A stretch of 64,000 bases of DNA from Micromonospora sp. PLK6-60 (GTDB taxonomy: Bacteria; Actinomycetota; Actinomycetes; Mycobacteriales; Micromonosporaceae). The notes below the pieces were generated by a model, which did not search any database, was not told where the DNA came from, and saw only the letters and a list, made by a program, of their open reading frames with translations. Positions within the stretch are counted from its first letter, which is position 1; each line of letters begins with the position of its first letter. The stretch is from positions 1-64,000 of the forward strand of contig NZ_JAIOAA010000003.1 of assembly GCF_019890675.1 (NCBI RefSeq). The letters run 5' to 3'. Positions 1 to 7,824 of this stretch are shown in pieces. Made by a program: the position numbers and the translations under genes.

Positions 1-68
1 CCCCGCCTGTGGTCACCCTCCAAGAGCTATCAGCTATCCGGGGCAACCGCCACCCGTGCGCGGGGCGA

Positions 69-110
69 GACGGCGGCGGGGGGGGGGGGCGCCCCCCCCC
101 CCCGCCGTCG
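69..110 (-). terminator. G12/C12 hairpin terminator
   Basis: Twelve G at 78-89 and twelve C at 92-103 are separated by only two bases and extended by complementary GACGGC/GCCGTC flanks. This very strong hairpin lies just after the stop codon of the transglycosylase-like gene, where an intrinsic terminator is expected. Homopolymers of this length are prone to slippage and to sequencing error, so the exact run length is uncertain. Confidence 0.6.
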
Positions 111-127
111 ACGTCAATCGGTGATGA

Positions 128-838
128 TCAGTACCAGCCGGAGTTCTGCGAGTGGCTCCAGGCGCCGCACGGGTTGTCGTAGCGGCCCTCGATGTAGCCG
201 AGGCCCCACTTGATCTGGGTGGCCGGGTTGGTCTCCCAGTCGTCACCCACCGTGGCCATCTTGCTGCCCGGGACCGCCTGCGGGATGCCGTGCGCCCCCG
301 AGCTGGAGTTGTGTGCCTTCGGGTTCCAGCCGCTCTCCTTGGTCCAGAGCTTGTCCAGGCACGGGAACTGGTCGATGCCGAAGCCGTCCTGGATCATCAG
401 CGCGCAGCCGATCTTCCGGTTGCCGCTGTACTCGTTGCAGGAGGCGGGGATCGGGCCGTCGTACGGCTTGCTCGCCTTCTTGGCGGCCTCCTCCTCGGCC
501 TTCTTGCGGGCCGCGGCCTCCTCGCGCTCCTTCTTCCGGGACGCGGCGGCGCGTTCGGCCTGCCGGGCCCGCTCCGCGGCCTCCTTGGCCGCCGCGGCGG
601 CGCGCAGCCGGGCCTGGTACTCGGCGGCCCGCTGCTTGGCGGCGTCGACCCGGTGATCGGCCTGCCGCTCCTGCTGGTAGCGGTATTCGGCCCGGTCGAC
701 CTGGAACCCGACCTGCGCGGTCAGGCCCTGCTGCTGGACTTCCCGGTCTTCACCCAGATAGAAGCCGCCGGCTACGCCCACGGAGAGCAGCGCGACAGCG
801 GCCGTGCGGGCGCCGAACCGGCTCCACAGCCGACTCAC
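128..838 (-). CDS. Secreted lytic-transglycosylase-like protein with coiled-coil region
   Basis: 236 aa. A signal-anchor-like hydrophobic stretch (about residues 12-28) is followed by a long Ala/Glu/Arg/Lys-rich helical region (about 45-125), typical of a coiled coil, and a C-terminal lysozyme-fold domain (about 135-236) with the motifs LWTKESGWNP, SSGAHGIPQA and QIKWGLGYIEGRY. These match the transglycosylase-like domain of actinobacterial cell-wall proteins, where the Glu of KESGWNP is the likely catalytic acid. Expected role: outside the membrane, cleaving or binding peptidoglycan. The GTG start has an AAGGGA ribosome site about 7 nt upstream. A Crp-like box lies about 220 bp upstream and a strong hairpin follows the stop. 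The enzymatic activity is inferred. Confidence 0.85.
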   Translation of the reverse strand: MSRLWSRFGARTAAVALLSVGVAGGFYLGEDREVQQQGLTAQVGFQVDRAEYRYQQERQADHRVDAAKQRAAEYQARLRAAAAAKEAAERARQAERAAASRKKEREEAAARKKAEEEAAKKASKPYDGPIPASCNEYSGNRKIGCALMIQDGFGIDQFPCLDKLWTKESGWNPKAHNSSSGAHGIPQAVPGSKMATVGDDWETNPATQIKWGLGYIEGRYDNPCGAWSHSQNSGWY

Positions 839-1059
839 GAAGTGGTCCCTTCGTCGGGGGCAAGGACGCGGCGAGGTGGCCGGTGCCGGCCCGTCCGCGC
901 CGCGAGCGCCCCGACCTCAAAGCCGGTCGCAGCCGACGCACTGGCGGTCGCCGATGCCGCTCGCCGTGGGGCGAGCGATCCTCAACGATCTTCCTGGTGC
1001 GTGGGCGCTCGATGGAAACCATCGCGCACGGTGAGGCTGATGGGAAACCGGCGACTCAA

Positions 1060-1079
1060 TTTGTGATCTGCACCACAAA
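1060..1079. promoter_or_regulatory. Crp-like binding site
   Basis: TTTGTGATCTGCACCACAAA is an inverted repeat matching the actinobacterial Crp/GlxR consensus TGTGA-N6-TCACA at 9 of 10 positions. It lies upstream of the transglycosylase-like gene, about 220 bp from its start, which implies a long leader. Mycobacterial Crp is known to control the cell-wall hydrolase rpfA, so the context is reasonable. I saw nothing else definite between 839 and 1125. Confidence 0.55.
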
Positions 1080-1125
1080 GCGAATGCGGACGTAAACGAC
1101 CAGAACCGCCGGCTCGGCGGCCCGG

Positions 1126-2535
1126 CTACGGAATGTCCTCCAGCAGATCCGTGACCATCGCGGCGATCGGAGAACGCTCCGAACGGGTGAGGGTGACGTG
1201 CGCGAACAGCGGATGACCCTTCAGCGTCTCGATCACCGCGGTCACCCCGTCGTGCCGGCCGACCCGCAGGTTGTCCCGCTGCGCCACGTCGTGGGTGAGC
1301 ACCACCCGGGAGCCCTGGCCGATCCGGGAGAGCACGGTGAGCAGCACCCCGCGCTCCAGCGACTGGGCCTCGTCGACGATGACGAAGGCGTCGTGCAGGC
1401 TCCGGCCCCGGATGTGGGTAAGCGGCAGCACCTCCAGCAGCCCGCGCGCGGTGACCTCCTCCAGCACGTTCTCGTGCACCACCGCGCCGAGGGTGTCGAA
1501 GACGGCCTGCGCCCAGGGCGACATCTTCTCCGACTCCGAACCGGGCAGGTAGCCCAGCTCCTGACCGCCGACCGCGTACAGCGGCCGGAAGACGACCACC
1601 TTCTTGTGCCGGCGGCGCTCCATCACCGCCTCCAGACCGGCGCAGAGCGCCAGCGCGGACTTGCCGGTGCCGGCCCGGCCGCCGAGCGAGACGATCCCGA
1701 TCGACTCGTCGAGCAGCAGGTCCAGCGCGATCCGCTGCTCGGCCGAGCGGCCGTGCACGCCGAACGCCTCCCGGTCGCCGCGAACCAGCCGCACCGTCTT
1801 GTCGGGCAGCACCCGGCCGAGCGCCGAGCCCCGGGCCGAGTGCAGCACCAGGCCGGTGTGGCAGGGCAGCCCCGCCGCGGCGTCCAGGTCGAGGGTCTCG
1901 CCCGCGTACAGCTGCCCGATCTGTTCCTCGGCCAGCTCCAGCTCGGCCATCCCGGTCCAGGTGGGGTCGCTGGCCTGGCCGTGCCGATATTCGTCCGCGC
2001 GCAGCCCGACCGAGGCGGCCTTCACCCGCAGCGGCATGTCCTTGCTGACCAGGGTCACCTCCCGCCCCTCGGCGGCGAGGTTGAGCGCCACGGACAGGAT
2101 CCGGGCGTCGTTCGACTCGTTGCGGAAGCCGGGCGGCAACACCCCGTCGTCGGTGTGGTTGAGCTCCACCCGCAGCGTGCCGCCCTGCTCGTTGGCGGGC
2201 AGCGGGCGGTCCAGCCGGCCGTGCGTCACCCGCAGCTCGTCCAGCATGCGCAGCGCCTGCCGGGCGAACCAGCCCAGCTCGGGGTGGTGCCGCTTCCCCT
2301 CCAGCTCGGAGATCACCACCAGCGGCAGCACCACCTCGTGCTCGGCGAAACGGTGGAACGCCGCGGGATCGGAGAGCAGGACCGAGGTGTCCAGGACGAA
2401 GACCTGGCCCGATGGTCGGGGCTCCTCGGTGTCGGCGGGGGCGGCCGCCGCCCGGCGGCTCCGGGTGGTCCGGCGGGTCGTGGCAGTCGCGGCCGGGGTC
2501 TGGTCGGCCCCGGTAGCGGTACGGCGAGTCGTCAC
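1126..2535 (-). CDS. PhoH family protein with N-terminal PIN domain
   Basis: 469 aa, the PhoH2 architecture. An N-terminal PIN RNase-like domain (about residues 45-180) begins with [12 protein letters not shown], which carries acidic metal ligands, and is followed by a PhoH P-loop ATPase domain (about 230-460) with Walker [13 protein letters not shown] and Walker [11 protein letters not shown]. PhoH2 proteins are described as RNA helicase/ribonuclease fusions, and in mycobacteria the gene is linked to a toxin-antitoxin system; no partner gene is visible here. The GTG start has only a weak ribosome site. A TAGCGT promoter-like hexamer lies about 150 bp upstream. Confidence 0.92.
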   Translation of the reverse strand: MTTRRTATGADQTPAATATTRRTTRSRRAAAAPADTEEPRPSGQVFVLDTSVLLSDPAAFHRFAEHEVVLPLVVISELEGKRHHPELGWFARQALRMLDELRVTHGRLDRPLPANEQGGTLRVELNHTDDGVLPPGFRNESNDARILSVALNLAAEGREVTLVSKDMPLRVKAASVGLRADEYRHGQASDPTWTGMAELELAEEQIGQLYAGETLDLDAAAGLPCHTGLVLHSARGSALGRVLPDKTVRLVRGDREAFGVHGRSAEQRIALDLLLDESIGIVSLGGRAGTGKSALALCAGLEAVMERRRHKKVVVFRPLYAVGGQELGYLPGSESEKMSPWAQAVFDTLGAVVHENVLEEVTARGLLEVLPLTHIRGRSLHDAFVIVDEAQSLERGVLLTVLSRIGQGSRVVLTHDVAQRDNLRVGRHDGVTAVIETLKGHPLFAHVTLTRSERSPIAAMVTDLLEDIP

Positions 2536-2685
2536 AGGCCTGCTCCGCGGGTGGGCACCCGGCCACCCGAGTCCGCCTCGTCCGGTGCCCGGTGGACACG
2601 GGGTCGGATGCGGGCCCCGTGCGCGAGGTCGCAGGTCCGGGCTGGCCGGCTGGCCCGGGGGAACCCCGCGCCATGAGTAGACGCT

Positions 2686-2691
2686 AGCGGC
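2686..2691 (-). promoter_or_regulatory. Possible -10 element for phoH
   Basis: On the minus strand TAGCGT matches the TANNNT -10 form used repeatedly in this window. It is followed after 6 nt by an ATG (2674) that is out of frame with phoH, so the phoH message would carry a leader of about 140 nt. The rest of 2536-2792 shows no convincing gene. Confidence 0.35.
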
Positions 2692-2792
2692 GCGCGGGCG
2701 CGGCGGCTAGTACCCGAACTGGATCTCACCCGACGGGCGGGTCAGGCGGTGTTTCCCACCGGGCCCGGCCGAGGCGGCGTACGGGCGGCGGT

Positions 2793-2899
2793 CCGGCCGG
2801 GATGCATGCCCCCTGCGCGCATCCCGGCCGGCGAGGCCCGGCGTCACCGGTCTGACGCCGGCCCCGACGGTGCGCGTCCGCCGCGGACGGCGCACCGCG
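2793..2899 (-). terminator. Cluster of three hairpins after the 106-aa gene
   Basis: Three inverted repeats stand in a row: 2793-2805 with 2819-2831 (13-bp stem, CCGGCCGGGATGC), 2840-2846 with 2853-2859 (GGCGTCA/TGACGCC), and an imperfect one at about 2869-2899. They lie just downstream of a minus-strand stop codon, where a terminator is expected. No U-run is present, as is usual in actinomycetes. Confidence 0.5.
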
Positions 2900-2914
2900 T
2901 CCAGTGGTGGGGCC

Positions 2915-3235
2915 TCAGCCCCGGCGCCGGACCAGGGTGCCGGTCGGGTGTCGGCCGGTCACCGCGGGGGCGGTGAACGACGAGCCGGTGTAGGTGGTGC
3001 CCTGCCGGCTCCCGGCACCGCCCGAGCGGGCGGCGGAGGCCGACAGCGCCGAGGCGATCGCCGCCTGGGCGTCCCGCCGGCGGCGGTTCCAGGCCCCCCG
3101 GTCGCCGTCGAAGTAGCCCTGGCGGTAGCCGAACCGGTAGCCGATGCGGTAGCTGAGCTGGCCGTGCAGCCGGCCGGCCGCGTAGCTGGTCGAGGCGAGC
3201 ACGAGGACCAGGACGACGGCGAGGAAGGGGCTCAT
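2915..3235 (-). CDS. Small membrane-anchored hypothetical protein
   Basis: 106 aa. One N-terminal transmembrane helix (about residues 3-22, PFLAVVLVLVLASTSYAAG) is followed by a Gly/Tyr/Arg-rich stretch with repeating RIGYRFGYRQGYFDG, then a basic and Ser/Thr-rich tail. I do not recognise the family. It is 37 nt downstream of the 115-aa gene on the same strand, so the two are probably one transcript. Confidence 0.6.
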   Translation of the reverse strand: MSPFLAVVLVLVLASTSYAAGRLHGQLSYRIGYRFGYRQGYFDGDRGAWNRRRRDAQAAIASALSASAARSGGAGSRQGTTYTGSSFTAPAVTGRHPTGTLVRRRG

Positions 3236-3272
3236 CCCGCGACTCCGGCGGGTCGCGGGATGACGGAGGGGG

Positions 3273-3620
3273 TCATCGGTCCTCCGGCTCTGCCCGGCTG
3301 GGGTCGACCACCAGCAGCCGCTCCAGGTCGGCGGTGGTCACCTCCTCCACCAGTTCGACGCTGATCCGGCAGCCGTCCAGGACGACCTCGGCCACCGAGG
3401 AGCGCCGGATCTCGCCGCCGGCGTCGTACACCCGGACGCTCAGCTCGGGGCAGCCGAGATGGGTGCGCCAGGCGTCCCACTCGCCCCGGTCGGCGACGCT
3501 CAGCGACAGGTAGCGGCAGCCGCGGGCGAGGTAGAGGCGCCAGGGCGCGCTCAGGCCGGCGGCCACTCCGTCGGCGATCAGGCGGAAGGCCTGGGCACGG
3601 GTAGCGAGTTCGGTCACCAC
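3273..3620 (-). CDS. Hypothetical protein, 115 aa
   Basis: Soluble protein of 115 aa with no signal peptide and a mixed alpha/beta pattern; Trp-rich patch APWRLYL and DRGEWDAWRTHLG. I do not recognise the family. The start is one of two adjacent GTG codons (3620 or 3617). It is divergent from the helix-turn-helix regulator at 3882, and the shared upstream region carries direct repeats, which suggests control by that regulator. Confidence 0.6.
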   Translation of the reverse strand: MVTELATRAQAFRLIADGVAAGLSAPWRLYLARGCRYLSLSVADRGEWDAWRTHLGCPELSVRVYDAGGEIRRSSVAEVVLDGCRISVELVEEVTTADLERLLVVDPSRAEPEDR

Positions 3621-3644
3621 ACCCCCCGTGCGGCGAAGGAGTGA

Positions 3645-3708
3645 CGCATGTGAGCACTGATCGTCTCATGCACGTGACACACCGTAGATTGTCCCATGAA
3701 CGTGACAG
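3645..3708. promoter_or_regulatory. Direct repeats in divergent regulator promoter region
   Basis: CATGCACGTGACAC (3667-3680) and CATGAACGTGACAG (3695-3708) are near-identical direct repeats 28 bp apart, with a weaker third copy around GCATGTGAGCAC (3647-3658). They sit between the start of the 115-aa gene and the regulator at 3882. Repeats placed like this are typical operators of a nearby DNA-binding protein; the link is inferred. Confidence 0.45.
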
Positions 3709-3869
3709 TATCAGCTTTTCGTCCGGTTACCGCGGTCCGTGACGGCAGCTAATCTGCCCGGGTGACACCCCTCAGAGCAGGCAATAAGTCGTTTACCGGC
3801 ACAGAGTTGAAGTCGTCTCACAGGCGAGACGGCAGCGCGCCGGGTCCACCCTCGACGGCCACCCGGCCG

Positions 3870-3875
3870 TACCGT
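3870..3875 (+). promoter_or_regulatory. Leaderless promoter -10 of HTH regulator
   Basis: TACCGT followed by 6 nt and GTG at 3882. This spacing fits transcription starting at the start codon, and it decides the GTG start over the upstream in-frame codon at 3762. Confidence 0.5.
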
Positions 3876-3881
3876 CACGGG

Positions 3882-4322
3882 GTGACCGAGACGAACAACG
3901 CGCGGAAGATCGCCTTCGCCACCTTCGTCCGCCGGGCGCTCGACGACGCCCGGGCGACCCGGGCATGGAGCGGCACCGAGGTGTCCCGCCGCACCGGCGT
4001 CTCCCGGCAGACCATCAACCGGTGGGTCCGCGGCGACTGGGCCAGCGACCCGGAGGCGGAACGGGTGGTCGCGTTCTGTGAGGGGCTCGGGCTCAACCCG
4101 GCCGCCGCCTTCGGCGCGCTCGGCTGGGACCGCACCGCCCCGGCCGCCGCCGACCCGGTCACCCCGGAGATGGACCCGGACGTCGCCGCGCTGCTGCGCC
4201 GTTTGGTCGATCCGGGAGTCTCGGACGCGGAGAAGTTCCACATCCGAGAAACCATTCGTTATCTCGCATATCGCCCATCCCTCCCCGTCGATGTCCGAAA
4301 TCGACGGAAACAAGCGGGCTAG
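3882..4322 (+). CDS. Helix-turn-helix transcriptional regulator
   Basis: 146 aa from the GTG at 3882. The N-terminal half holds an XRE-like helix-turn-helix (SGTEVSRRTGVSRQTINRWVRG, shown here only in part: TGVSRQTINRWVRG, about residues 35-50). The C-terminal part is Pro/Ala-rich and ends in a helical segment with DAEKFHIRETIRYLAYR. An in-frame start at 3762 would add 40 residues of poor coding quality, and the leaderless -10 favours 3882. Expected role: a DNA-binding regulator, possibly acting on the direct repeats just upstream and on the divergent 115-aa/106-aa genes. Ligand unknown. Confidence 0.8.
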   Translation: MTETNNARKIAFATFVRRALDDARATRAWSGTEVSRRTGVSRQTINRWVRGDWASDPEAERVVAFCEGLGLNPAAAFGALGWDRTAPAAADPVTPEMDPDVAALLRRLVDPGVSDAEKFHIRETIRYLAYRPSLPVDVRNRRKQAG

Positions 4323-4483
4323 TTCTCCAGATGGCGAAAGAACGCCTGGTCAGCCTCCATCGTTTCCCTTCCGGGACGGACCCGGCACGCTAGCGTCCTG
4401 TCTGTACTGCTTGGGCTCGTCATCGGCGGGGGGACGGGACAAGGCCGAACCCAGCCCTGCGGGACAGAAGGAGGGGTCTGTCC

Positions 4484-4837
4484 ATGACCCTGAAATGGTG
4501 GGCAGTCGTGGTCGCGGTGGTGTGCCTGACCTCCGCCGTGACCGCCAACGTGGTGATCGTCGCGGTCGACGGCGAGCAGGTTCCCCTGCTCGTCAATCTC
4601 TTCGCCCTCACCACCGCCGGCACGGCGGTCGTCCTGGCCGTCCTCGCCGAGCTGCACGACCGGCTCAACGACCGGGTCACCGCGCTCACCGAGTTCCTGG
4701 TGGCCCGGCTGAACGAGATCGAGGCGCACACCGGCGACCGCAACGCCGGCTTCGTGGAGGGCTACCTGCTCACCCACGGCCCCGATGCGGCCGTCGTACC
4801 GCTCGATCGGCGCGGCCGGGGAGCCGCCGAACGCTGA
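4484..4837 (+). CDS. Small two-helix membrane protein
   Basis: 117 aa with two predicted transmembrane helices (about residues 5-28 and 34-57) joined by a short loop, then a helical cytosolic tail containing HDRLNDRVTALTEFLVARLNEIE. I do not recognise the family. The ATG has a good GGAGG ribosome site. It stands 70 nt before otsB, which has its own promoter-like element. Confidence 0.65.
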   Translation: MTLKWWAVVVAVVCLTSAVTANVVIVAVDGEQVPLLVNLFALTTAGTAVVLAVLAELHDRLNDRVTALTEFLVARLNEIEAHTGDRNAGFVEGYLLTHGPDAAVVPLDRRGRGAAER

Positions 4838-4893
4838 TCCCCCGGACGGTTGAGCGTCACCTCTCGGCCACGAGCGGGCGACCGCCCCCGGGG

Positions 4894-4899
4894 TACGCT
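4894..4899 (+). promoter_or_regulatory. Leaderless promoter -10 of otsB
   Basis: TACGCT ends 7 nt before the GTG at 4907. It supports that GTG over the upstream in-frame start at 4850. Confidence 0.5.
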
Positions 4900-4906
4900 T
4901 TCGCGC

Positions 4907-5731
4907 GTGCCGCCGTTGAATCTGGGCAACCAGCAGCCGAAGACCCCGTTGGACGCCGAGCAGGCCTGGCGCGCCACCGGCGCGAGGGCCAGTGAGACAG
5001 TTCTGTTCTTCGACTTCGACGGCACCCTCGCCCCGGTCGACGACGACCCCACCGCCGTGCGCCCCGCGCCGAAGGTGCTCGCCGCGATCGAGGCGCTGGC
5101 GCCGGTCGTCCGCCGGGTGGCCATCGTCTCGGCCCGCCCGGTGGAGTTCCTCCGCGAGCAGCTCGGCGGCCTGCACGGCGTCGACCTCTACGGCCTGTAC
5201 GGGCTGGAGCACAGCCACTCCGGCGGCGAGACGGTGACCGAGCCGGCCGCGCTGCCCTGGGTGCCCACCATGTCCGAGCTGGCCGACCAGGCCCGGGCCG
5301 AGCTGCCCGCCGGCACGCTCGTCGAGTTCAAGCGACTCTCCGTCGCGCTGCACTGGCGCACCTCGCCGCAGCTCGGGCCGGAGGTGGAGCGGTGGGGGCG
5401 GGAGCAGGCCGACCGGCTGGGCCTCAAGTGCCAGGCCGGCCGGATGGTGCTGGAGATCAAGCCGCCGGTCGACCGCGACAAGGGCATGGTCATCGGCGAG
5501 GTCGTCCGGGACGCGGGCGGCGCCTGGTATTTCGGCGACGACGTCTCCGACATCAAGGCCTTCGCCGCGTTGCGCGCCCGGGCCGCGGCGGATCCCCGCT
5601 TCGTGGGCGTCTGCGTCGCGGTGGCGAACCCGGAGACGGGTCACGAGGTGGCCGAGGCGGCCGACCTCACCATCGACTCCCCCGCCGCGCTCGGCGACTT
5701 CCTGACCGCCGCCCTCCCGCACCTGACCTGA
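4907..5731 (+). CDS. otsB: Trehalose-6-phosphate phosphatase
   Basis: 274 aa from the GTG at 4907. This is a HAD-superfamily phosphatase of the OtsB family, which removes phosphate from trehalose 6-phosphate in the OtsA-OtsB trehalose pathway. Motif I is FFDFDGTLAPVDDDP (nucleophile and general acid Asp), motif III includes the Lys of KPPVDRDKG, and the metal-binding acidic motif is FGDDVSD. The length is normal for a single-domain OtsB. No otsA is in the window. An upstream start (4850) would add 19 residues, but the leaderless -10 favours 4907. Confidence 0.92.
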   Translation: MPPLNLGNQQPKTPLDAEQAWRATGARASETVLFFDFDGTLAPVDDDPTAVRPAPKVLAAIEALAPVVRRVAIVSARPVEFLREQLGGLHGVDLYGLYGLEHSHSGGETVTEPAALPWVPTMSELADQARAELPAGTLVEFKRLSVALHWRTSPQLGPEVERWGREQADRLGLKCQAGRMVLEIKPPVDRDKGMVIGEVVRDAGGAWYFGDDVSDIKAFAALRARAAADPRFVGVCVAVANPETGHEVAEAADLTIDSPAALGDFLTAALPHLT

Positions 5732-5742
5732 CCTGACTGTGC

Positions 5743-5774
5743 CACCGGCCCGGCGGCCGGGACCGTCGCCGGTG
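5743..5774. terminator. Hairpin between convergent otsB and prenyltransferase genes
   Basis: CACCGGC (5743-5749) pairs with GCCGGTG (5768-5774) around a GC-rich loop. It lies between two convergent stop codons, so it could serve both genes. Confidence 0.45.
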
Positions 5775-5784
5775 CCCGGCGGGA

Positions 5785-6555
5785 TCAGACCCCGAAGCGG
5801 CGTTGCCGGGTGGCGTAGGAGCGCAGCGCACGCAGGAAGTCGACGCGGCGGAAGTCGGGCCAGTTGAGCTCGCAGAAGTAGTATTCCGAGTGCACCGACT
5901 GCCAGAGCATGAAGCCGGAGAGGCGCTGCTCGCCGCTGGTCCGGATGATCAGATCCGGGTCCGGCAGGCCCTTGGTGTAGAGGTGCTCGGAGATGTGGTC
6001 GACGTCGATCGAGTTGGCCAGCTCCTCGACGGTGCCGCCGGCCGCCACGTGCTCCAGCAGCAGCGACCGCACCGCGTCGGCGATCTCGCGCCGCCCGCCG
6101 TACCCGACGGCGATGTTGACCTGGGCGCCGCCGGCCCGGTCCCGGGTGCGCTCCTCGGCGGCCTTCAGGGCCTGCGCCAGCTGGGCGGGCAGCACGTCCA
6201 ACGCGCCGACCATCCGCAGCCGCCAGGGGTTGCCCTCCTCGGCCAGCTCGGTGCTCAGATCCTCGATGATCTGCAGCAGCGGGTTGAGCTCCTCGGCCGG
6301 GCGGGAGAGGTTGTCGGTGGAGAGCAGCCAGAGCGTGACGTGGCCGACCCCGGCCGCGTCGCACCAGCGCAGCAGCTCCTTGATCCGCTCGGCGCCCATC
6401 CGGTGGCCGTCGTTGGGGTCGACGAAGCCCATCTCCCGCGCCCACCGGCGGTTGCCGTCGCACATGACACCGACGTGCCGGGGCACCGGCTTGCCCGCGA
6501 GCTTCGCCGTCAGGCGCCGCTCGTAAACGGAGTAGAGGAGATTCCGCAGAGTCAT
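5785..6555 (-). CDS. Short-chain cis-prenyltransferase (isoprenyl transferase)
   Basis: 256 aa. A cis-prenyltransferase (UppS family) that condenses isopentenyl diphosphate in Z configuration. It carries the catalytic Asp motif GVMCDGNRRWAREMG near the N-terminus and the C-terminal diphosphate-binding motif RTSGEQRLSGFMLWQS. The motifs and C-terminus (DFLRALRSYATRQRRFG) resemble mycobacterial Rv1086, which makes a short Z,E-farnesyl diphosphate, more than long-chain UppS; the product length is inferred. ATG 6555 has AAGG just upstream, GTG 6558 is the alternative, and TACCCT at 6564-6569 is a possible -10. Confidence 0.9.
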   Translation of the reverse strand: MTLRNLLYSVYERRLTAKLAGKPVPRHVGVMCDGNRRWAREMGFVDPNDGHRMGAERIKELLRWCDAAGVGHVTLWLLSTDNLSRPAEELNPLLQIIEDLSTELAEEGNPWRLRMVGALDVLPAQLAQALKAAEERTRDRAGGAQVNIAVGYGGRREIADAVRSLLLEHVAAGGTVEELANSIDVDHISEHLYTKGLPDPDLIIRTSGEQRLSGFMLWQSVHSEYYFCELNWPDFRRVDFLRALRSYATRQRRFGV

Positions 6556-6586
6556 CACCTTGCAGGGTAGCGACCGATCGGAAAGA

Positions 6587-7723
6587 TCAGTGTCGCGGTG
6601 GCCGATCCCACGCCGAGAGACCGACGCCGATCATCGCGAGGGTCCGCGCGTCCAGGCGGCCGTCGCCGAGCCCCAGCTCGACCACCGTGGCGTACACCCG
6701 CGGGTCCCGCCGGGCGGCGCGGACCGCCGCGTCCACCACCGGCCGGCGCCGGGCCAGCCAGGCGGCGGTCGAGCTGTGCCGCAGGTGCCGGCCGAGGCGG
6801 CGGCGCAGGTCGGCGGTGTAGCGCGCGCCGGCCCGCTCCGGCGACCCGGCGGCCGCCGCGCCGGCCAGCGCGCCGGAGAGCAGCGCGTAGAAGATCCCCT
6901 CGCCGGTGAACGGGTTGATCAGGGACAGGGCGTCACCGGCCAGCACCAGCCGGCCCCGACCGGGGGCCGGCCGCCAGGTCGACAGCGGCAGGTGGTGCGC
7001 GCGCAGCCCGGTCGCCGCCGCCGGGTCGGTCTCCGGCAGCAGCGCGGCCAGCCGGTCCAGCAGGTGGGCCCGGGTCAGCGGCTCGCCGCGCAACACCTCC
7101 CCGTACCCGACGTTCGCCCGCCCGTCGCCGATCGGAAAGGACCAGGCGTACGCCGGCCAGCGCGCGGCCGAGGTGACGATGAGCTGCTCGGGCGGGCCGG
7201 GACGGGCCGGAGCGTACCCCCGGATGGCCAGCGCCAGGTGCCGGTCCGGGTTCACCGGGTGGCCGAGCGCCCGGCGGACCACCGAGCCCGCCCCGTCCGC
7301 GCCGACCACCGCCCGGCCGCTGACCTGGCCGTCCAGCACCACCCGGTCGGCGCGGACGTCGAGGTGGCGCACGGTGTGCCGGCGCAGTTCCGCCCCGGCC
7401 GCCACCGCCGCGGCCACCAGCCGGGCGTCGAAGACCTCGCGGGGCACCGTGTACGCCGGCCGGGGCAACTCCCGGGCCACCACCCCGCCGCCGGGCCCGA
7501 CCAGCCGCAGCGCCGGCACCGGGGCGTACCCGTCGACCACCCCGGTCACCCCCAGCTCACCGAGCACGTCCACCGCGTGCGCCGCGATCCCGTCCCCACA
7601 CGCCTTGTCCCGGGGAAAGTCGTACCGATCCAGCAGCAACACCCGCGGCGCCCCCGCCCGCCGCGCCGCCAACGCCGCCGCGGCCCCCGCCGGCCCCGCC
7701 CCCACCACCACCACATCCCACAC
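6587..7723 (-). CDS. Geranylgeranyl-reductase-family FAD oxidoreductase
   Basis: 378 aa from the GTG at 7723. The N-terminal Rossmann FAD motif is DVVVVGAGPAGAAAA, an early conserved block is PRDKACGDGI, and the second FAD motif is GRLVLAGDALSLINPFTGEGI. These place it in the geranylgeranyl reductase / para-hydroxybenzoate hydroxylase group, which reduces isoprenoid double bonds or hydroxylates aromatics. Its position 31 nt upstream of the cis-prenyltransferase, on the same strand, suggests a shared isoprenoid job. The in-frame ATG at 7807 lies in the inverted repeat at 7761-7822 and was not used. Confidence 0.85.
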   Translation of the reverse strand: MWDVVVVGAGPAGAAAALAARRAGAPRVLLLDRYDFPRDKACGDGIAAHAVDVLGELGVTGVVDGYAPVPALRLVGPGGGVVARELPRPAYTVPREVFDARLVAAAVAAGAELRRHTVRHLDVRADRVVLDGQVSGRAVVGADGAGSVVRRALGHPVNPDRHLALAIRGYAPARPGPPEQLIVTSAARWPAYAWSFPIGDGRANVGYGEVLRGEPLTRAHLLDRLAALLPETDPAAATGLRAHHLPLSTWRPAPGRGRLVLAGDALSLINPFTGEGIFYALLSGALAGAAAAGSPERAGARYTADLRRRLGRHLRHSSTAAWLARRRPVVDAAVRAARRDPRVYATVVELGLGDGRLDARTLAMIGVGLSAWDRPPRH

Positions 7724-7760
7724 GCCCCTATTTTCCCCTCCCCCGCACCCAGCCCCCCTT

Positions 7761-7822
7761 CGTTGATCATGAAGTTTGCGTCGGAAATCCGGCCATGGAC
7801 GACGCAAACTTCATGATCAACG
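7761..7822. repeat. Perfect 22-bp intergenic inverted repeat
   Basis: The arms 7761-7782 and 7801-7822 are perfect reverse complements (each contains TTGATCATGAAGTTTGCG) around an 18-nt loop. The structure starts 3 nt after the stop codon of the membrane-protein gene at 7825 and can act as its terminator. Its AT-rich arms differ from the surroundings, and similar long-arm repeats occur at 37193-37293 and 60916-60990. Confidence 0.7.
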
Positions 7823-7824
7823 GG

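Noticed and set aside
839..1059. Possible c-di-AMP (ydaO) riboswitch before the transglycosylase-like gene
   Set aside because: A fragment like CCCATCAGCCTCACCGTGCGCG recalls the 3' half, but the 5' half cannot fit and the GGGGGACCC/GGGCGAAUC motifs are missing.
917..2674. Long minus-strand ORF overlapping phoH, with an ATG placed 6 nt after TAGCGT
   Set aside because: It is an out-of-frame shadow of phoH (GC-rich low-complexity Arg/Gly/Pro protein) with no family similarity.
2707..2895. 62-aa minus-strand ORF ending GEIQFGY
   Set aside because: Covers the hairpin cluster, has no ribosome site and no recognised family.
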